A DNA stretch of 45,478 bases from Porphyromonadaceae bacterium UBA7332 (GCA_002471225.1 DKPO01000020.1:33536-79013), one strand, 5' to 3'; numbered from the stretch's first letter, positions 17,207 through 26,066 are shown. The notes: generated from the sequence alone by a model not told the origin. Numbers and translations: made by a program.

Positions 17207-17214
17207 TATATTTG
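17207..17214 (+). promoter_or_regulatory. -7 box upstream of formate-THF ligase
   Basis: TATATTTG is an exact TAnnTTTG match 29 bases before the ATG. A TTTG at 17191-17194 is only 12 bases upstream, too close for a standard -33 element. The rest of the 209-bp gap holds only an 8-bp inverted repeat (17094-17101 with 17131-17138). Confidence 0.45.
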
Positions 17215-17243
17215 AATGCAAATTCTAAAAAACCTGACTGAAA

Positions 17244-18914
17244 ATGAAAACGGACATTGAGATTGCTCAAGAAGCCAAAATGAAGCATATTACCGAAATC
17301 GGTGCGATGATGGGTATATCTTCAGATGATTTGGAACTTTATGGTAAGTATAAGGCTAAGATACCTTTAACTTATTTAAAACCGGATGATCAAATAGTAT
17401 CGAAACTAATCTTAGTTTCTGCTATTTCGCCAACGCCGGCCGGTGAAGGCAAAACTACTGTTTCTATTGGTTTAGCGCAAGCTCTTAACCGTCTAAACAA
17501 ACAAGCGACTGTTGTTTTAAGAGAGCCTTCTTTGGGTCCGGTATTCGGAATCAAAGGTGGGGCTGCTGGTGGTGGTTATTCACAAGTAGTTCCGATGGAG
17601 GATATTAATCTACATTTTACAGGCGATTTTTCGGCTGTCGAAAAAGCTCATAACTTGTTGGCGGCTTTGATTGATAATAATCTGCAAATGACAGAAGGAT
17701 CATTGAATATGGATCCGAGAACTGTTACATGGAAACGTGTGATGGATATGAATGATCGTGCACTACGTAAAATTGTAATCGGTTTAGGTGGAACAACAAT
17801 GGGTGTTCCTCGTGAGACAGGATTTGATATCACGGCTGCTTCTGAGATTATGGCTATTCTTTGTTTGTCGAAAGATAGGGAAGATTTGAAACGCCGTTTA
17901 GGTAATATACTTGTCGGGTTTACTTTTGAAAAGAAACCTGTATATGCAAGAGATCTGAAAGCAGAAGGAGCTATGGCTGCATTGTTGAAGGATGCTATTT
18001 TGCCAAATTTAGTTCAGACTTTAGAAGGTACACCTGCTATTGTACACGGAGGTCCGTTTGCAAATATTGCTCAAGGTACAAATACAATCATAGCTACAAA
18101 AATAGCAATGTCAAATTCTGAATATACTATTACTGAAGCTGGTTTCGGATTTGATTTAGGAGGTGAGAAGTTCCTTGACATAAAATGTCGTGAAGCAAAT
18201 ATTGCTCCGAATGCTGTTGTGATCGTTGCTACAGTTCGTGCACTCAAATATCATGGTGGAGCTAAGTTGGCTGATTTGAAACAAGAGGATGTTGAGGCTT
18301 TAAGTAAAGGAATTGTTAACTTAGAAAAACATCTTGAGAACGTTAAGAAGTTTAATCTTACACCGGTCGTTGCAATTAACAAATTTGATACTGATTCTGA
18401 AGCAGAATTGAAATTTATTGTTGATTTCTGTGCAGAACAGGGTGTTAGAGCAGCTGTAAGTGAAGGTTTTGCAAAAGGTGGAGCAGGTGTTGAACAGTTG
18501 GCTAAACTTGTTATGGAGGTAACGGATCATTGTTGTCCGCAATTTAAACCTATTTATGATACAGATTGGACTGTTGAAAGTAAAATAGAAACAATTGCAC
18601 GCGAAATATATGGTGCAAAATCTGTTGTGTATATGCCAGCAGCCAGACAAGCTATAAAACGTATCTATGATTTAGGATTAGATCAATTGCCGATTTGTAT
18701 GGCTAAAACACAGAAGTCATTATCTGATAATGCTTCTTTGATAGGTCGTCCAAAAGACTTTGTGTTGACTGTACGTGAAATCGAGATTGCAGCTGGTGCT
18801 GAATTTATAGTAGCTATTACAGGCGATATGATGCGTATGCCGGGTTTGCCAAATCATCCATCATCAGAGAAGATTGATATTGATAACGCAGGACATATTT
18901 CGGGATTATTTTAA
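17244..18914 (+). CDS. fhs: Formate--tetrahydrofolate ligase
   Basis: The protein has 556 residues, normal for the family. It makes 10-formyl-THF from formate, THF and ATP in the cytoplasm, supplying purine synthesis and the one-carbon pool. The N-terminal P-loop TPAGEGKTT is at 64-72, followed by LREPSLGPVFGIKGGAAGGGYSQV in two blocks, the MEDINLHFTGD segment, TEAGFGFDLGGEKFLDIKCR and the C-terminal GDMMRMPGLP motif. It is monocistronic, with its own -7 box and a strong terminator. Confidence 0.97.
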   Translation: MKTDIEIAQEAKMKHITEIGAMMGISSDDLELYGKYKAKIPLTYLKPDDQIVSKLILVSAISPTPAGEGKTTVSIGLAQALNRLNKQATVVLREPSLGPVFGIKGGAAGGGYSQVVPMEDINLHFTGDFSAVEKAHNLLAALIDNNLQMTEGSLNMDPRTVTWKRVMDMNDRALRKIVIGLGGTTMGVPRETGFDITAASEIMAILCLSKDREDLKRRLGNILVGFTFEKKPVYARDLKAEGAMAALLKDAILPNLVQTLEGTPAIVHGGPFANIAQGTNTIIATKIAMSNSEYTITEAGFGFDLGGEKFLDIKCREANIAPNAVVIVATVRALKYHGGAKLADLKQEDVEALSKGIVNLEKHLENVKKFNLTPVVAINKFDTDSEAELKFIVDFCAEQGVRAAVSEGFAKGGAGVEQLAKLVMEVTDHCCPQFKPIYDTDWTVESKIETIAREIYGAKSVVYMPAARQAIKRIYDLGLDQLPICMAKTQKSLSDNASLIGRPKDFVLTVREIEIAAGAEFIVAITGDMMRMPGLPNHPSSEKIDIDNAGHISGLF

Positions 18915-18940
18915 ATGAAATATCCTTTGGATTATATACT

Positions 18941-18973
18941 AAAAAAGACTACTTAATTTAAGTAGTCTTTTTT
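18941..18973. terminator. Intrinsic terminator after fhs
   Basis: Perfect 16-bp arms (18941-18956 and 18958-18973) start with A6 and end with T6, so the stem can work in both directions for the convergent fhs and carbonic anhydrase genes. Confidence 0.85.
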
Positions 18974-19043
18974 ATTTTACATATGTCAGTAAACATATGT
19001 GATTAACAAAACTAAGAACAAAGAACGAACTAATATATCTTTT

Positions 19044-19745
19044 TTACATAAACTCAACGATTCCTGTATGCAAATTAAAGATTGCTCCAATAACTTTAAT
19101 TTTACCTTCGTGTTCTAATTCTGAAAGAATCTCACTTTCCATACGAACGCGATTAACCATTAACTCAACATTTTTACGAACAACGTTATCTTCAAACTTT
19201 TCGTGATGCTTTTCGATTCCACAATTAATACAAGAATCGATAGCCGGTTTGATTTTATCTAACATTTGTGTCATATTTCCAGCGTCAACGCCTTCGCAAG
19301 CTGAATGTACAGCACCACAACATTCATGTCCTAATACTAAAACAACTTTAGACCCAGAGTGTTCACAAGCATACTCCATGCTGCCTAAAATATCATCATT
19401 GATAATATTCCCTGCAACACGAGCTACGAATACATCACCAAGTCCCTGATCGAATATTGTTTCTACAGGAACACGAGAATCAATACATGAGAGAATGATA
19501 GCACGAGGATGTTGGCCAGCAACGGACTCTTCAAGTTGCGCATTATAATCACGGATATGTAATCCCCGATTTACAAATGCTAAATTCCCCGATCTAAGAA
19601 TTTCAATAACCTGATCAGGCGTTTGTGACTCAACCTCCTTTTGAGTCAACACATGAGATTCAATTTTCTCTTCCGCTTTTTTAAGCTCTGCACACGAAGC
19701 AAAAAGCATCGCTACTCCCAATAATGGGATTAAAATTTTCTTCAT
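19044..19745 (-). CDS. Beta-class carbonic anhydrase with lipoprotein signal
   Basis: The protein has 233 residues. The N-terminus is a lipoprotein signal with lipobox LFASC (Cys18), so the enzyme should be tethered in the cell envelope rather than be cytoplasmic. After a charged helical linker (about 19-50) the beta-carbonic anhydrase domain shows zinc ligands Cys87 (in SCIDSR, with the Asp89/Arg91 dyad), His140 and Cys143 (GHECCGAV), plus VARVAGN. It interconverts CO2 and bicarbonate. Envelope placement suggests a role in CO2 capture or pH handling at the surface, which is inference. It is monocistronic. Confidence 0.93.
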   Translation of the reverse strand: MKKILIPLLGVAMLFASCAELKKAEEKIESHVLTQKEVESQTPDQVIEILRSGNLAFVNRGLHIRDYNAQLEESVAGQHPRAIILSCIDSRVPVETIFDQGLGDVFVARVAGNIINDDILGSMEYACEHSGSKVVLVLGHECCGAVHSACEGVDAGNMTQMLDKIKPAIDSCINCGIEKHHEKFEDNVVRKNVELMVNRVRMESEILSELEHEGKIKVIGAIFNLHTGIVEFM

Positions 19746-20168
19746 AATCCAACTTTTTATTTACTCAGATGAATTTAAGAAGTCGTAAGAAGTACTAATA
19801 TATTTCACACGGTTTCCTAAAATCGGGCGCAAAAGTAGAGATAATATTTTCTCAAAATATAAGATATCTTGAAAAAGATTGATGTGTTTAGGATAAATTA
19901 CACAATGTGAATAAGTGTGTAATATTTGATTCTTTTAGAATTTGATATAAATACATGAAAATTCAATATAAAGTCGAACCAAAAGCCGGATGTCGATTAA
20001 AAAAAATATATTATGCTTCAATCTCCTACAAAAAAAAACTATATTCGCAACCTAAAATACGCATGGTGTATATTATTGGAAGGAGTCGATATCTGTTTGG
20101 ATATATGAAAATCTCCGGATACACTGTAATTAACGATTATAAATATTATTGTAACATTATACTGACTT
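19746..20168. other. Divergent intergenic region before ileS
   Basis: This 423-bp AT-rich stretch carries the carbonic anhydrase promoter (listed separately). A 73-codon plus-strand frame at 19955-20176 overlaps the ileS start by 8 bases. It is Lys/Tyr/Ile-rich with no recognisable domain, so I do not call it a gene, although a leader peptide cannot be excluded. No T-box-like structure was seen. Confidence 0.45.
19830..19856 (-). promoter_or_regulatory. Promoter of the carbonic anhydrase gene
   Basis: The minus strand reads TACTTTTG (19830-19837), an exact TAnnTTTG match followed by CGCCC. A TTTG lies 15 bases upstream (19853-19856), slightly short of the usual spacing. The leader would be about 80 nt. 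Confidence 0.5.
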
Positions 20169-23100
20169 ATGAGTAAGAAGTTTGCTGAATATTCTCAACT
20201 CAACCTCTCTGACGTAAATAAAGAGGTATTGAAAATGTGGGATGAAAATGATGTTTTTCATAAAAGCTTAACTACGCGCGAAGGAAATCCTTCTTATGTC
20301 TTTTTCGAAGGACCCCCTTCTGCAAATGGTATGCCGGGTATTCACCACGTAATGGCTCGTTCTATTAAGGATATATTTTGTCGTTTTAAAACGATGAAAG
20401 GTTTTCATGTAAAACGTAAAGCCGGATGGGATACACATGGTTTGCCTGTTGAGCTTGGTGTAGAAAAAGCATTGGGTATTACGAAGGAAGATATAGGCAA
20501 AACAATTACAGTTGCTGAGTATAATGCTGCATGTCGTAAGGATGTAATGAAATATACTAAGGAATGGGAAGACCTGACTCACAAAATGGGGTATTGGGTG
20601 GATATGAATGATCCTTATATAACTTACGATAATAAATATATTGAGACCCTGTGGTATTTGTTGAAAGAGATGTATAAGAAGGATCTTTTATTCAAAGGAT
20701 TTACTATTCAGCCATACTCTCCTGCAGCAGGAACAGGTTTAAGTACTCATGAATTGAATCAGCCTGGTTGTTATCGTGATGTGAAAGATACAACTTGTGT
20801 TGCTCAGTTTAAAGTGATAAATCCAAAAGCAGAGTGGAGTACGTTTGGTGATGCTTACTTCTTGGCCTGGACAACAACTCCATGGACATTACCTTCGAAT
20901 ACGGCTCTTTGTGTTGGTCCGTCTATCACATATGTAGCAGTTAAAACATATAACCCATATACAGCTTTGCCTCAGACGATCGTTATGGCAAAGGATCTTA
21001 TGGGGTCAATGTTTAATGCAAAAGCTGCAGATCTTAAACTTGAAGATTTTAAACAGGGAGATAAGCTAATCCCTTATGAAGTTGTAGCCGAATATAAAGG
21101 TACAGACTTAGTAGGTATGGAATACGAACAGCTTATACCATGGGTTAATCCGGGTGAAGGGGCTTTCCGTGTAATATCCGGTGAGTTTGTTACAACTGAA
21201 GATGGTACAGGTATAGTTCATATAGCTCCAACTTTTGGTGCGGATGATGATCGTGTTGCTAAAACACATGGGGTACCTGGTCTAATGATGACGGATAAAG
21301 ATGGTAATAAGCGTCCAATGGTTGATATGACAGGTAAATTCTTTACTTTGGAAGATTTGGATGCTGATTACGTCAAAGAAAATATTAATACAGAACTATA
21401 CAGTCAATTCGCAGGTCGTTTTGTTAAAAATGCATATGATCCGAATTTGACTGAAAATGATACAACTTTAGATATTGATTTATCTGTTATGTTAAAACAG
21501 AATAATCAGGTATTTAAAATTGAAAAGCATGTTCACTCATATCCTCATTGCTGGAGAACAGATAAGCCTGTTTTATACTATCCGCTTGATAGTTGGTTTA
21601 TTCGGACGACAGCTTGTCGTGAGCGTATGATTGAACTGAATAATACAATTAACTGGAAACCTCAATCAACAGGAACAGGACGTTTTGGTAAATGGCTGGA
21701 AAATCTTCAGGACTGGAACTTGTCACGTAGCCGTTACTGGGGAACTCCACTGCCAATCTGGAGAACAGAAGATGGTACTGAAGAAATTTGTATTGGTTCA
21801 GTTGAAGAGCTTTATAATGAAATAGAAAAAGCAGTTGCAGCAGGTGTAATGGCTGAAAATCCATTTAAATCTTTTGTTCCGGGCGATTTCTCAAAAGCAA
21901 ATTATGACCTGATTGATCTTCATAGACCCTATGTCGATGATATCATTTTGATTTCAGACAGTGGAAAACCAATGAATCGCGAAACGGATTTGATTGACGT
22001 TTGGTTTGATTCAGGTGCAATGCCTTATGCACAGATCCATTATCCTTTCGAAAATAAAGAAATGTTCGATAATCGTGAGGTTTATCCAGCTGACTTTATT
22101 GCTGAAGGGGTTGACCAAACACGTGGATGGTTCTTTACTTTGCATGCTATTGCAACTATGATTTTCGATAGTGTATCATACAAAACGGTTGTTTCTAACG
22201 GTTTGGTGTTGGATAAAAACGGAAATAAGATGTCTAAGCGTTTAGGAAATGCTGTAGATCCGTTTGAAACTATTGAAAAATATGGTTCAGATCCTTTAAG
22301 ATGGTATATGATTACTAATTCATCGCCATGGGATAATCTGAAATTTGACTTAGATGGTATTGAAGAAGTTCGTCGTAAATTCTTTGGTACATTATATAAT
22401 ACATATTCATTCTTTGCTTTATATGCAAATGTTGATGGTTTCTGCTATGCAGAACCTGAAATAGCGATAAATGAGCGTCCTGAAATTGATCGTTGGATTA
22501 TCTCGTTATTGAATACATTGGTAAAAGATGTCGAAGAATATTATAATACTTACGAACCGACTCGTGCAGGTAGAGCTATTTCGGAATTCGTTAACGATCA
22601 TTTAAGCAACTGGTACGTTCGCCTAAATCGTAAACGTTTCTGGGGTGGTGCTTATGATCAAGATAAGATTTCGGCTTATCAGACACTTTATACATGTCTT
22701 GAAACAGTAGCTAAATTAATGTCTCCTATAGCACCGTTCTATGCAGATCGTTTGTATAAAGACCTTACTGTTGCTACAAATAAACAAGACGCTTTGTCTG
22801 TTCATCTTGCTCAGTTCCCTGAATGTAATGATGCATTAGTTGATAAAACCTTAGAGGTGCGTATGCAAATGGCTCAGGAAATTTCATCTATGGTCTTGGC
22901 ATTACGTCGTAAAGTAAATATTAAAGTTCGTCAACCTCTTACAGCTATTATGATTCCTGTTTTGGATGATGAACAACAATCAAATCTTGAAGCAATCAAA
23001 TCATTAGTATTAAATGAGGTGAATGTGAAAGAAATGAAGTTTGTTGATAATGCTGCAGGTATTTTAGTTAAACGAATTAAACCTGACTTCAAGAAATTAG

Positions 23101-23588
23101 GTCCTAGATATGGTAAGATCATGAAGCAATTAGCTGCACGTGTGGCATCTATGGAGCAGACTGAAATTCTTGAATTCGAACAAAAAGGAGAATTCACATT
23201 TGATATAGAAGGTCAACTTGCTACAGTATTAACAAGCGATGTTGAAATTATCTCAGAAGATATTCCGGGATGGTTAGTAGCAAATGAAGGGCGTTTAACT
23301 GTAGCATTAGATATTACAGTTACTGAAGAGTTAAAACGAGAAGGTATTGCACGCGAATTGGTAAATCGTATCCAGAATATTCGTAAATCGAGCGGATTTG
23401 ATATTACGGATAAAATTAACATTCGTTTAACTAAGAATCCAGAGGTGGAAGCTGCAGTTAATGATTTTGGTGCTTATATCTGTAATCAGGTTTTAGCTAA
23501 CGATCTTCAGTTTGTAGATACGTTAAACGAAGGCGTGGAGCTGAATTTTGACGAATTCGATATAAAAGCAGAGGTGATAAAAGCGTAA
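20169..23588 (+). CDS. ileS: Isoleucyl-tRNA synthetase (long, eukaryote-like type)
   Basis: The protein has 1139 residues, much longer than the ~930-residue E. coli-type enzyme and lacking that enzyme's C-terminal zinc-finger end; this matches the IleRS2 (eukaryote-like) group. It charges tRNA-Ile and edits valine. The class I signature region reads PPSANGMPGIHH, with residues 57-60 G-I-H-H where the canonical motif is H-x-G-H. The second signature KMSKR is intact at 687-691. The editing domain segment WTTTPWTLPSNTAL and catalytic-core motifs AGWDTHGLPVE and DVWFDSGAMP are present. The GxHH form is, as I recall, common to Bacteroidetes IleS and has been linked to very strong mupirocin resistance. 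Likely monocistronic. Confidence 0.97.
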   Translation: MSKKFAEYSQLNLSDVNKEVLKMWDENDVFHKSLTTREGNPSYVFFEGPPSANGMPGIHHVMARSIKDIFCRFKTMKGFHVKRKAGWDTHGLPVELGVEKALGITKEDIGKTITVAEYNAACRKDVMKYTKEWEDLTHKMGYWVDMNDPYITYDNKYIETLWYLLKEMYKKDLLFKGFTIQPYSPAAGTGLSTHELNQPGCYRDVKDTTCVAQFKVINPKAEWSTFGDAYFLAWTTTPWTLPSNTALCVGPSITYVAVKTYNPYTALPQTIVMAKDLMGSMFNAKAADLKLEDFKQGDKLIPYEVVAEYKGTDLVGMEYEQLIPWVNPGEGAFRVISGEFVTTEDGTGIVHIAPTFGADDDRVAKTHGVPGLMMTDKDGNKRPMVDMTGKFFTLEDLDADYVKENINTELYSQFAGRFVKNAYDPNLTENDTTLDIDLSVMLKQNNQVFKIEKHVHSYPHCWRTDKPVLYYPLDSWFIRTTACRERMIELNNTINWKPQSTGTGRFGKWLENLQDWNLSRSRYWGTPLPIWRTEDGTEEICIGSVEELYNEIEKAVAAGVMAENPFKSFVPGDFSKANYDLIDLHRPYVDDIILISDSGKPMNRETDLIDVWFDSGAMPYAQIHYPFENKEMFDNREVYPADFIAEGVDQTRGWFFTLHAIATMIFDSVSYKTVVSNGLVLDKNGNKMSKRLGNAVDPFETIEKYGSDPLRWYMITNSSPWDNLKFDLDGIEEVRRKFFGTLYNTYSFFALYANVDGFCYAEPEIAINERPEIDRWIISLLNTLVKDVEEYYNTYEPTRAGRAISEFVNDHLSNWYVRLNRKRFWGGAYDQDKISAYQTLYTCLETVAKLMSPIAPFYADRLYKDLTVATNKQDALSVHLAQFPECNDALVDKTLEVRMQMAQEISSMVLALRRKVNIKVRQPLTAIMIPVLDDEQQSNLEAIKSLVLNEVNVKEMKFVDNAAGILVKRIKPDFKKLGPRYGKIMKQLAARVASMEQTEILEFEQKGEFTFDIEGQLATVLTSDVEIISEDIPGWLVANEGRLTVALDITVTEELKREGIARELVNRIQNIRKSSGFDITDKINIRLTKNPEVEAAVNDFGAYICNQVLANDLQFVDTLNEGVELNFDEFDIKAEVIKA

Positions 23589-23598
23589 ACAAAAAAAT

Positions 23599-23634
23599 AT
23601 TTCATGGAGCAATAATCAAAAAGCTCCATGAAAT
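23599..23634 (+). terminator. Hairpin after ileS
   Basis: Perfect 12-bp arms (23599-23610 and 23623-23634) enclose a 12-nt A-rich loop, 11 bases beyond the ileS stop. The following bases are not a T tract on this strand, so termination may be weak or factor-assisted. Confidence 0.55.
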
Positions 23635-23668
23635 GTTATAATAGATATTATTATTAAAGGTTTTTAAA

Positions 23669-23700
23669 TTTGCAGCTTTTGATATAATATTTTAACTTTG
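23669..23700 (+). promoter_or_regulatory. Promoter of the TraR/DksA-like gene
   Basis: TTTG at 23669-23672 and TAACTTTG at 23693-23700 are separated by exactly 20 bases. This is the cleanest Bacteroidetes -33/-7 match in the window. It argues that the true start is the ATG at 23752, because a start at 23698 would fall inside the promoter. Confidence 0.75.
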
Positions 23701-23751
23701 CGGAAACTAAAACCTAATTTATTAGTGTTTAACCTTAAAAAAGAAGACGCT

Positions 23752-24129
23752 ATGGCAGAAAAAAACAGATATTCAGATAGTGAATTGGAAGAATTCAAAG
23801 CTATCATTCTTGAAAAACTTGAAAAGGCAAATAGAGACTATGAGCTTTTGAAATCTTCTTTGATGAATACGGATGGTAATGATATCAGTGATACATCACC
23901 AACCTTTAAAGTGTTAGAAGAGGGAGCCTCAACTTTATCTAAAGAAGAAGCTGGTCGATTGGCGCAACGACAAATGAAGTTTATTCAACATCTTCAGGCA
24001 GCGCTTATTCGAATCGAAAATAAAACTTATGGAGTTTGCCGCGAAACAGGTGAGTTGATTCCGAAAGAACGTTTACGCGCAGTACCTCATGCAACATTGA
24101 GTATTGATGCTAAAATGAAACAAAAGTAA
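23752..24129 (+). CDS. TraR/DksA-family transcriptional regulator
   Basis: The protein has 125 residues from the ATG at 23752. A coiled-coil N-terminal half (about 8-90) leads to the C-terminal segment TYGVCRETGELIPKERLRAVPHATLS typical of the Bacteroidetes DksA/TraR-like family. Such proteins enter the RNA polymerase secondary channel and change promoter kinetics, often together with ppGpp. Only one cysteine (Cys96) remains of the four that make the C4 zinc finger in E. coli DksA, so the finger fold must be held without zinc. The gene sits between ileS and lspA with its own promoter and terminator. Confidence 0.88.
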   Translation: MAEKNRYSDSELEEFKAIILEKLEKANRDYELLKSSLMNTDGNDISDTSPTFKVLEEGASTLSKEEAGRLAQRQMKFIQHLQAALIRIENKTYGVCRETGELIPKERLRAVPHATLSIDAKMKQK

Positions 24130-24134
24130 AATTT

Positions 24135-24184
24135 CAATTCGGCAATATAGAGTCTATGCTGACTTTTATTGCCGAATTGTTTTT
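24135..24184 (+). terminator. Intrinsic terminator after the TraR/DksA-like gene
   Basis: Perfect 13-bp arms (24135-24147 and 24167-24179) are followed by TTTTT. It lies only 20 bases before the lspA start, so lspA would rely on read-through or on a weak promoter not recognised here. Confidence 0.8.
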
Positions 24185-24204
24185 ATTAAATACAATTGCT
24201 AATT

Positions 24205-24849
24205 ATGAAATTATCTAACGGACAGAAGGCATTATTGATAATTTTTCTGACCTTATTGATTGATCAGATATCAAAGATATGGATTAAAACACACTTTGAG
24301 CTGGGACAGCATATTGAGGTTACAAAGTGGTTCTATATTTACTTCACTGAAAATAACGGAATGGCTTTCGGAATAGAAGTGATCAGTAAATTATTTTTGA
24401 CAGTCTTTCGTATAGTTGCCATTGGATTTATAGGCTACTATTTATATCGCATCATTCGTAATAAAAGATTACCTTTTGGCTATATCGCATGTATATCGAT
24501 GATTTTTGCCGGAGCAATGGGGAATATTATTGATAGTGTATTCTATGGTGAATTTTTTACTCATAGCTATGGACAGGTTGCACAATTTCTGCCAGAAGGC
24601 GGAGGATATGCAGGTTGGTTTCATGGAAAAGTAGTAGATATGTTATATTTTCCTATAATTGATACTACGTGGCCTGAATGGATGCCAATTGTCGGAGGTG
24701 ATGATTTTGTGTTCTTTCGTCCGATTTTTAATATTGCAGACTCAGCTATTACAGTTGGAGTAGCCTTACTTTTGATCTTTTATCGTAAGATTTTAATGGC
24801 AGAAGATAAAACAAAAACAGAGAATACTCAGGCAAATGAAAATAAGTAA
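24205..24849 (+). CDS. lspA: Lipoprotein signal peptidase (signal peptidase II)
   Basis: The protein has 214 residues from the ATG at 24205; an in-frame TTG three codons upstream is less likely. Four membrane helices are visible. The catalytic aspartates are Asp110 in GAMGNIIDSVFYG and Asp179 in FNIADSA. The FTENNGMAFG motif is also conserved. About 50 extra residues lie between the two catalytic motifs (EFFTHSYGQ to DDFVFF), as in other Bacteroidetes enzymes. It cleaves prolipoproteins before the lipidated cysteine, so it would process the lipoproteins seen elsewhere in the window. It overlaps the next gene by 14 bases. Confidence 0.96.
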   Translation: MKLSNGQKALLIIFLTLLIDQISKIWIKTHFELGQHIEVTKWFYIYFTENNGMAFGIEVISKLFLTVFRIVAIGFIGYYLYRIIRNKRLPFGYIACISMIFAGAMGNIIDSVFYGEFFTHSYGQVAQFLPEGGGYAGWFHGKVVDMLYFPIIDTTWPEWMPIVGGDDFVFFRPIFNIADSAITVGVALLLIFYRKILMAEDKTKTENTQANENK

Positions 24850-25642
24850 GTATTATTTTTTTCTGTTATTCCTTTTGCTGATAGTTGGTTGTAGTAAAGA
24901 TAAATATGTTCTTCCTGAGAATAAAATGGAAGATGTTATTTATGATTTATATATTGGCGAAGCATTGTCAGATAACCAATATGGAAGATATGGAAATTCG
25001 GATTTCAAGCGGGATTACTATCTTTCAACACTTCAGAAGCATGGAGTTACAGAAGTTCAGTATGATTCATCGTTAGTTTATTATGGTAAACATGTCGATA
25101 AATATAGAGATATTTACGGGCGCGTAGTTTCTCGTTTAGAAAAAGAAGAAACGAAGTATGATCGCTTGCTGGCTCAAGAACAAAAAGCAGCTAAAAGTCT
25201 GGCAGGAGACTCTGTAAATATCTGGGCGAACAAACGTATGTTCGCGATTTTGCCGACAGATGATGTACAAATGATCCGTACAATACTTTCCGATGAGAAT
25301 TTTAAGAACTCGGATTCATTTACGATCAATTTCGAGATTAAGAATTATCCTTCTGATCAGATCGTAGAAGCTCCGCTTTTATTTATGACCATACGTCACG
25401 AAGACAATACTTTAAAGACAAACTCTGTTAAAATAGACAGAGCAGGTATCTTTGAGATGACAGTGAAGGGATTAGATAATAAGAAGATATCAGAAGTGGA
25501 ATGCTATGTATTGGTTAATGCACGTATAAATGGTAATTTTATTCCGGTTATCGGAGAAGTAAAAGGATTACTTCGTGTACATGAACCTCAAATCAAGATA
25601 GATTCGAAAAAAGGATTTGAGCGTAATTTAAGACCCGAATAA
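24836..25642 (+). CDS. DUF4296-domain lipoprotein
   Basis: The protein has 268 residues with a lipoprotein signal ending LLIVGC (Cys19). A DUF4296 domain follows directly (PENKMEDVIYDLYIGEAL, then FKRDYYLSTLQKHGVTEVQYDSSLVYY), an all-helical module common in Bacteroidetes lipoproteins next to lspA. The C-terminal half (about 130-268) is beta-rich and unassigned. Function is unknown. The 14-base overlap with lspA shows translational coupling, which hints at a role linked to lipoprotein maturation or the envelope. Confidence 0.88.
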   Translation: MKISKYYFFLLFLLLIVGCSKDKYVLPENKMEDVIYDLYIGEALSDNQYGRYGNSDFKRDYYLSTLQKHGVTEVQYDSSLVYYGKHVDKYRDIYGRVVSRLEKEETKYDRLLAQEQKAAKSLAGDSVNIWANKRMFAILPTDDVQMIRTILSDENFKNSDSFTINFEIKNYPSDQIVEAPLLFMTIRHEDNTLKTNSVKIDRAGIFEMTVKGLDNKKISEVECYVLVNARINGNFIPVIGEVKGLLRVHEPQIKIDSKKGFERNLRPE

Positions 25643-25672
25643 CAAATTGAAATAAAATTTGCTCAACAATAC

Positions 25673-25713
25673 AAGAAGGAGATTAGTCAAAGCCGACTAA
25701 TCTCCTTCTTTTT
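25673..25713 (+). terminator. Intrinsic terminator after the DUF4296 gene
   Basis: Perfect 16-bp arms (25673-25688 and 25695-25710) enclose loop aaagcc and are followed by TTTATATATA. Because the left arm begins with AAGAAGG, the stem could partly act in the opposite direction too. Confidence 0.85.
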
Positions 25714-25840
25714 ATATATATAATACGAGATAAACGTCTGATATGCTTTTTGGATAGTGTGTTTAAGTGGTAATTGCCTGATCCTTAATTCTTTTCTAAG
25801 GGTATTTAATATATAATTCAGTTGTATTAATTTGTTAACT

Positions 25841-25918
25841 GTAGGTCGCACTAAATTGCGGTGTACATCGCGCAAATGTGCGACCTACTTCGCAATTATG
25901 TGCGGTGTACACCGCACA
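25841..25918. repeat. Two REP-like GC-rich palindromes
   Basis: The first element has 11-bp arms gtaggtcgcac (25841-25851) and gtgcgacctac (25878-25888). Between them sits an inner near-palindrome, gcggtgtacatcgc (25858-25871). The second, ten bases on, is a perfect 20-bp palindrome at 25899-25918 built on the same core, gcggtgtacaccgc. Both are far more GC-rich than the surrounding DNA. They lie between two convergent genes, each with its own terminator. The arrangement resembles REP/BIME elements or a small non-autonomous mobile element. The flanks (25711-25840 and 25919-26017) hold nothing else I can support. Confidence 0.7.
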
Positions 25919-26017
25919 ATTTATTTATACTTGAAAAACAATTAATGCAGTCAGATAAAATATTATTTTCATCTGATCGGAAGTTATTAGTGGTCGAAAT
26001 AAATATGATTATATATG

Positions 26018-26066
26018 AAGAGGGGGAGTAATCAAAACGGATCAACCTTTTGATTACTCCCCTCTT
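26018..26066. terminator. Terminator hairpin downstream of lolD
   Basis: Arms 26018-26037 and 26048-26066 form a stem of about 19 bp with one bulged G and a 10-nt loop. It lies 44 bases beyond the lolD stop, at the end of the six-gene minus-strand operon. The outgoing minus-strand flank is AT-rich (atatataatc). Confidence 0.75.

Noticed and set aside
19955..20176. 73-codon plus-strand frame overlapping the ileS start
   Set aside because: Lys/Tyr-rich with no family resemblance. A leader-peptide role cannot be shown from sequence.
25687..25875. 62-codon minus-strand frame next to the REP-like palindromes, considered as a transposase remnant
   Set aside because: It begins inside the palindrome and runs through a terminator; no transposase motif is visible.
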